Shown here: positions 33,435 through 35,970 of the stretch, piece by piece
Numbering within the stretch: the stretch's first letter is position 1
Layout: each line of letters opens with the position of its first letter
Assembly (NCBI GenBank): GCA_018830415.1
Contig: JAHJSJ010000339.1
Location: 1-35,970, forward strand
Source of the DNA: Alphaproteobacteria bacterium
Lineage (GTDB): Bacteria > Pseudomonadota > Alphaproteobacteria > Sphingomonadales > Sphingomonadaceae
Reading direction: 5' to 3'
Length of the DNA stretch: 35,970 nucleotides
Position numbers and translations under genes: made by a program
Notes under the pieces: model-generated
The model's input: only the letters and a program-made list of their open reading frames with translations
What the model was told of the DNA's origin: nothing
Databases searched by the model: none

Positions 33435-34883
33435 TCACAGCGGGGCAAGGCCCGCCGCAACTGCCAGGCCGAGGAAGGCAAAGAACCCCATCGAATCGGT
33501 GATCATCGTCACAAACACGGATGATGCCACCGCCGGATCCTGATCCAGCCGTTCGAATATCACCGGCACCAGCACGCCTGCCAGCCCCGCCACCGCGATA
33601 TTGATCACCATCGCCAGCGCGATCACCACACCCATCATTGGTGAAAACAGCACTCCTGCCGCAATCCCGATCAACAGTGCAATCGTGCCGCCATTCATCA
33701 GCGCGACGCGGAATTCGCGCCACAATATCCGCCTTGTGTTCGACCGGGTCAGCTGATTGGTGGCAATCGCGCGCACCGCCACCGCCATCGTCTGCGTCCC
33801 GGCATTGCCGCCGATGCTCGCAACAATCGGCATCAGCACCGCCAGCGCCACCAGATGTTCAATCGCAGCGCCGAACATCGCGATGATCGCCGATGCCACC
33901 ACTGCCGTGCCCAGATTGGCGATCAGCCAGCGCACGCGGCTCGAATAGGCTTCGCGCAAGGGCTCGTTGATGTCGCCATCGCCCGCGCCGGACAGCAGCA
34001 GTGCATCCTCGCCCGCTTCTTCGGAGATGATGTGGACGATATCATCGACCGTCATCTGCCCGACCATGCGCCCGCTTTCATCCACCACGGCGGCGGAAAT
34101 CAGCGCGTATTTCTGGAACATCAGCGCGGCTTCTTCCTGATCCATCGTTACCGGGATCAGGGTCTGGTCGCGCTTCATCACGTCGGTCAGGCGGACATTG
34201 CGCGGGGTGGTGAGGATCCAGTTCAGCGCACAGGTGCCAACCGGATGGTGGCGTTCGTCAATCACGAAAACTTCGAAGAAATCGTGTTCCAGATCGCCTT
34301 CTTCGCGCAGGTAATCGATCAGATCGCCCACGGTGAGGTGTTCGGGCACCGCCACGAAATGGCGGCTCATCAACCGCCCGGCGGTTTCTTCGGGATAGGC
34401 GAGCGCGCTCGACACCGCCTCGCGGGTTTCCGGCTCCAGTTCGGCCATCACCGCGCGCTGATCGGCTTCGTCCAGATCTTCGATCAGCTGCACCGCATCG
34501 TCGGTGTCAAGCTGCTCGGCGATGGTCGCGACGGCGTGCGCGGGCAGCGCCTCCATCAGGTCTTCGCGGACGAAATCGTTCAGTTCCGCGATCACGTCGC
34601 TGGTCATCAGATCGCTGATCGCAGAGGCAAGCTGCGCGCGTTCCGACCGGTCGAGCAGTTCGATCAGGTCGGCGATGTCAGCGGCGTGGAGCGGTTCGAC
34701 CAGATCGTAAACCGCGCCCTTGTCCCCCGCCGCCAGCGCATCATGGACGGCGCTGACATAGGCGGGTTTCAGCCGGTTTTCCTCGTCATGGCGTTCATCA
34801 TCGACGCGGTCATCCGGGCGCACCTCGGCCTCACCAGAATCGGCGATCAGCAGGTCGTCATCGAGGATGCGATTATCGGCCAT
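33435..34883 (-). CDS. mgtE: Magnesium transporter MgtE
   Basis: Mg2+ channel/transporter of 482 residues. The cytosolic N domain (about 40-170, acidic repeats LIELLDRSERAQLASAI), two CBS domains (about 170-300), then five hydrophobic helices to the end, with the pore motif IGGNAGTQTMAVAVRA. In known MgtE, Mg2+ bound to the N and CBS domains closes the pore. ATG 34883 gives MADNRILDD; a TTG at 34919 is the only longer option. No clear Shine-Dalgarno. Confidence 0.96.
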   Translation of the reverse strand: MADNRILDDDLLIADSGEAEVRPDDRVDDERHDEENRLKPAYVSAVHDALAAGDKGAVYDLVEPLHAADIADLIELLDRSERAQLASAISDLMTSDVIAELNDFVREDLMEALPAHAVATIAEQLDTDDAVQLIEDLDEADQRAVMAELEPETREAVSSALAYPEETAGRLMSRHFVAVPEHLTVGDLIDYLREEGDLEHDFFEVFVIDERHHPVGTCALNWILTTPRNVRLTDVMKRDQTLIPVTMDQEEAALMFQKYALISAAVVDESGRMVGQMTVDDIVHIISEEAGEDALLLSGAGDGDINEPLREAYSSRVRWLIANLGTAVVASAIIAMFGAAIEHLVALAVLMPIVASIGGNAGTQTMAVAVRAIATNQLTRSNTRRILWREFRVALMNGGTIALLIGIAAGVLFSPMMGVVIALAMVINIAVAGLAGVLVPVIFERLDQDPAVASSVFVTMITDSMGFFAFLGLAVAAGLAPL

Positions 34884-34977
34884 ATCGTGGCGGTTTAGGC
34901 GGGGGGCGATGAAAAGCAAGCGGGGAGGGTGACAGCCGGGTTTTGCCTGCTAAAAGCGCCTGGAAATAAACACCAAA

Positions 34978-35067
34978 CCCGCTCGCCCTGAGCCTGTCGA
35001 AGGGCTGCACTTCTTTTTTCGCCTTGCTGAAGAAAGACAGTGCTTCGACAAGCTCAGCACGAACGGG
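34978..35067. repeat. Palindromic repeat R4, copy 1
   Basis: Left arm CCCGCTCGCCCTGAGCCTGT, then right arm with TTCGACAAGCTCAGCACG and GAACGGG. The arms are near-complementary, with an AT-richer centre (CTTCTTTTTTCGC). It is 22 bases upstream of the cyclophilin start. A second copy in the same orientation follows the gene at 35567. Confidence 0.85.
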
Positions 35068-35089
35068 TTTGAGATTACGGAGAAAAACT

Positions 35090-35551
35090 ATGGCCGACAC
35101 CCTCACCTTTACCCTCGACACCGGAGACGGCGAGCCCAAGGACGTCGTGATCAAGCTGCGCCCCGATCTGGCCCCCGGCCATGTTGCGCGGATTGCCGAG
35201 CTGGCGGGCGAAGGGTTCTATGATGGCGTGGTGTTCCACCGCGTGATTTCAGGCTTCATGGCGCAGGGCGGCGATCCGACCGGCACCGGCATGGGCGGCA
35301 GCGACAAGCCTGATCTTGCGGCAGAATTCAACGCCGAACCCCACGTTGAGGGCGTGTGCTCGATGGCGCGTTCGCAGAACCCCAACAGCGCCAATTCGCA
35401 GTTCTTCATCTGCCTCGACGACGCGCGCTTCCTTGACAAGCAATACACCGTCTGGGGCCAGGTGACGAGCGGCATGGAACACGTCCACGCCCTGCCCAAG
35501 GGCGAACCCCCGCGCGCGCCGGGGAAGATCGTGAAGGCGGTTGTTGCTTAA
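35090..35551 (+). CDS. Cyclophilin-type peptidyl-prolyl isomerase
   Basis: Cytosolic peptidyl-prolyl cis-trans isomerase of 153 residues without a signal peptide. Cyclophilin motifs: FYDGVVFHRVISGFMAQGGDPTG with the catalytic Arg in FHRV, SMARSQNPNSANSQFFIC, and TVWGQVTSGMEHV. GGAG lies seven bases before the ATG. It is flanked on both sides by direct copies of repeat R4, which are about 500 bases apart and enclose the whole gene. Confidence 0.95.
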   Translation: MADTLTFTLDTGDGEPKDVVIKLRPDLAPGHVARIAELAGEGFYDGVVFHRVISGFMAQGGDPTGTGMGGSDKPDLAAEFNAEPHVEGVCSMARSQNPNSANSQFFICLDDARFLDKQYTVWGQVTSGMEHVHALPKGEPPRAPGKIVKAVVA

Positions 35552-35566
35552 ACGCCAGCCCCAATC

Positions 35567-35661
35567 CCCGTTCGCCCTGAGCCTGTCGAAGGGCCGCACT
35601 CGTTTTTTGGTGCATCGCCCGGAGAAGAAAGGCGGTGCTTCGACAAGCTCAGCACGGACGG
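35567..35661. repeat. Palindromic repeat R4, copy 2
   Basis: CCCCGTTCGCCCTGAGCCTG begins it and the right arm is CTTCGACAAGCTCAGCACGG, with GGTTTTTAAGG after it. It sits 15 bases downstream of the cyclophilin stop. It shares both arms and orientation with copy 1 (34978), but its centre (CGTTTTTTGGTGC) differs. Confidence 0.85.
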
Positions 35662-35794
35662 TTTTTAAGGGTGCGCGATTGAGCCATGCCCGTCTCGGCA
35701 TCAAAGGCGCGCGCTCTCATCAAATCAACCGCCGCCACCGCACCTTCGGCTACCGGGCCATCGTCGATGACACTAACCGCATGACGGCACACGC

Positions 35795-35970
35795 ATGATC
35801 CCGCGTCTCATCACGCTCGCTTTTTCGCTTTTGACGCTCAGCGGCTGCGTTACCTATCCCGATATCACCCAGTCGCGCTCTGCGTGCCGGGCGGAACCGG
35901 GCGGGTGGTGCGGCTTTGTGCGCGGTGCGGCGGTGGAAAGTTACCCCTATGCCATCGCCGCCACCAATGC
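35795..35970 (+). CDS. Lipoprotein, 3' end outside the window
   Basis: Partial gene cut by the right edge; 58 codons are visible. MIPRLITLAFSLLTLSGCVT shows a short signal and a lipobox LSGC with C18, then YPDITQSRSACRAEPGGWCGF and further aromatic/acidic residues (SYPYAIAATN). It resembles, from memory, secreted lipase-like proteins of related bacteria, but the visible part does not prove that. The preceding 130 bases contain no gene I trust. Confidence 0.7.
   Translation, partial: MIPRLITLAFSLLTLSGCVTYPDITQSRSACRAEPGGWCGFVRGAAVESYPYAIAATN

Noticed and set aside
34978-35661. Composite transposon around the cyclophilin gene
   Set aside because: No transposase, and the flanking elements are short palindromes that also appear as ordinary dispersed repeats of sphingomonads.
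35686-35784. 32-codon open frame before the last lipoprotein gene
   Set aside because: Short, low-complexity Ala/Ser/Thr product, no ribosome-binding site, no known family.

Overview
The window is GC-rich, gene-dense chromosomal DNA from an alphaproteobacterium. The protein content points to the Sphingomonadales, probably an Erythrobacteraceae-type organism (Erythrobacter/Porphyrobacter/Altererythrobacter). This placement rests on remembered family resemblance and on the palindromic intergenic repeats, not on a search. Most genes are core housekeeping genes. I see no transposase, integrase, CRISPR array, rRNA or tRNA.

Layout: atpH (last gene before the left edge, reading out of the window); exported methionine sulfoxide reductases msrB-msrA; a membrane-anchored trypsin-like peptidase; a DUF1203 gene overlapping ada, with a perfect 16-bp parS palindrome in the overlap; a glutathione S-transferase; priA; DUF4197 and DUF2490 exported proteins; a short-type transaldolase; cobT-GNAT-nitroreductase; cysS; a 2-hydroxyacid dehydrogenase; a divergent locus of two small unknown genes and an S24 self-cleaving-type regulator; an MBL-fold hydrolase; a MAPEG protein; rpmF-plsX-fabH-ihfA-merR; smc, two dsbA-like genes, DUF721 and mutY; a small membrane protein; a family-VIII-type serine hydrolase, nudC and a FrnE-like thioredoxin-fold protein; a methyltransferase; DUF1489; mgtE; a cyclophilin; and the start of a lipoprotein gene cut by the right edge.

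The themes are envelope biogenesis and fatty acid/phospholipid synthesis (rpmF-plsX-fabH), chromosome maintenance (parS, smc, ihfA, priA, DUF721/DciA, mutY, ada) and periplasmic redox repair (msrA, msrB, two DsbA-like proteins). Many junctions are 1-4 bp start/stop overlaps (msrB-msrA, cobT-GNAT-nitroreductase, plsX-fabH, the two small unknown genes, hydrolase-nudC-frnE), which marks translationally coupled operons.

The most interesting signals are small: the parS inside two overlapping reading frames; a GTTC-N7-GTTC direct repeat (alphaproteobacterial LexA-box form) with palindromes in front of the S24 regulator and the divergent unknown pair; an intergenic-type palindromic repeat sitting in frame inside cysS; a palindromic repeat that supplies the ribosome-binding site of cobT; four copies of another repeat family, each just downstream of a stop codon; and two direct copies of a further repeat flanking the cyclophilin gene.
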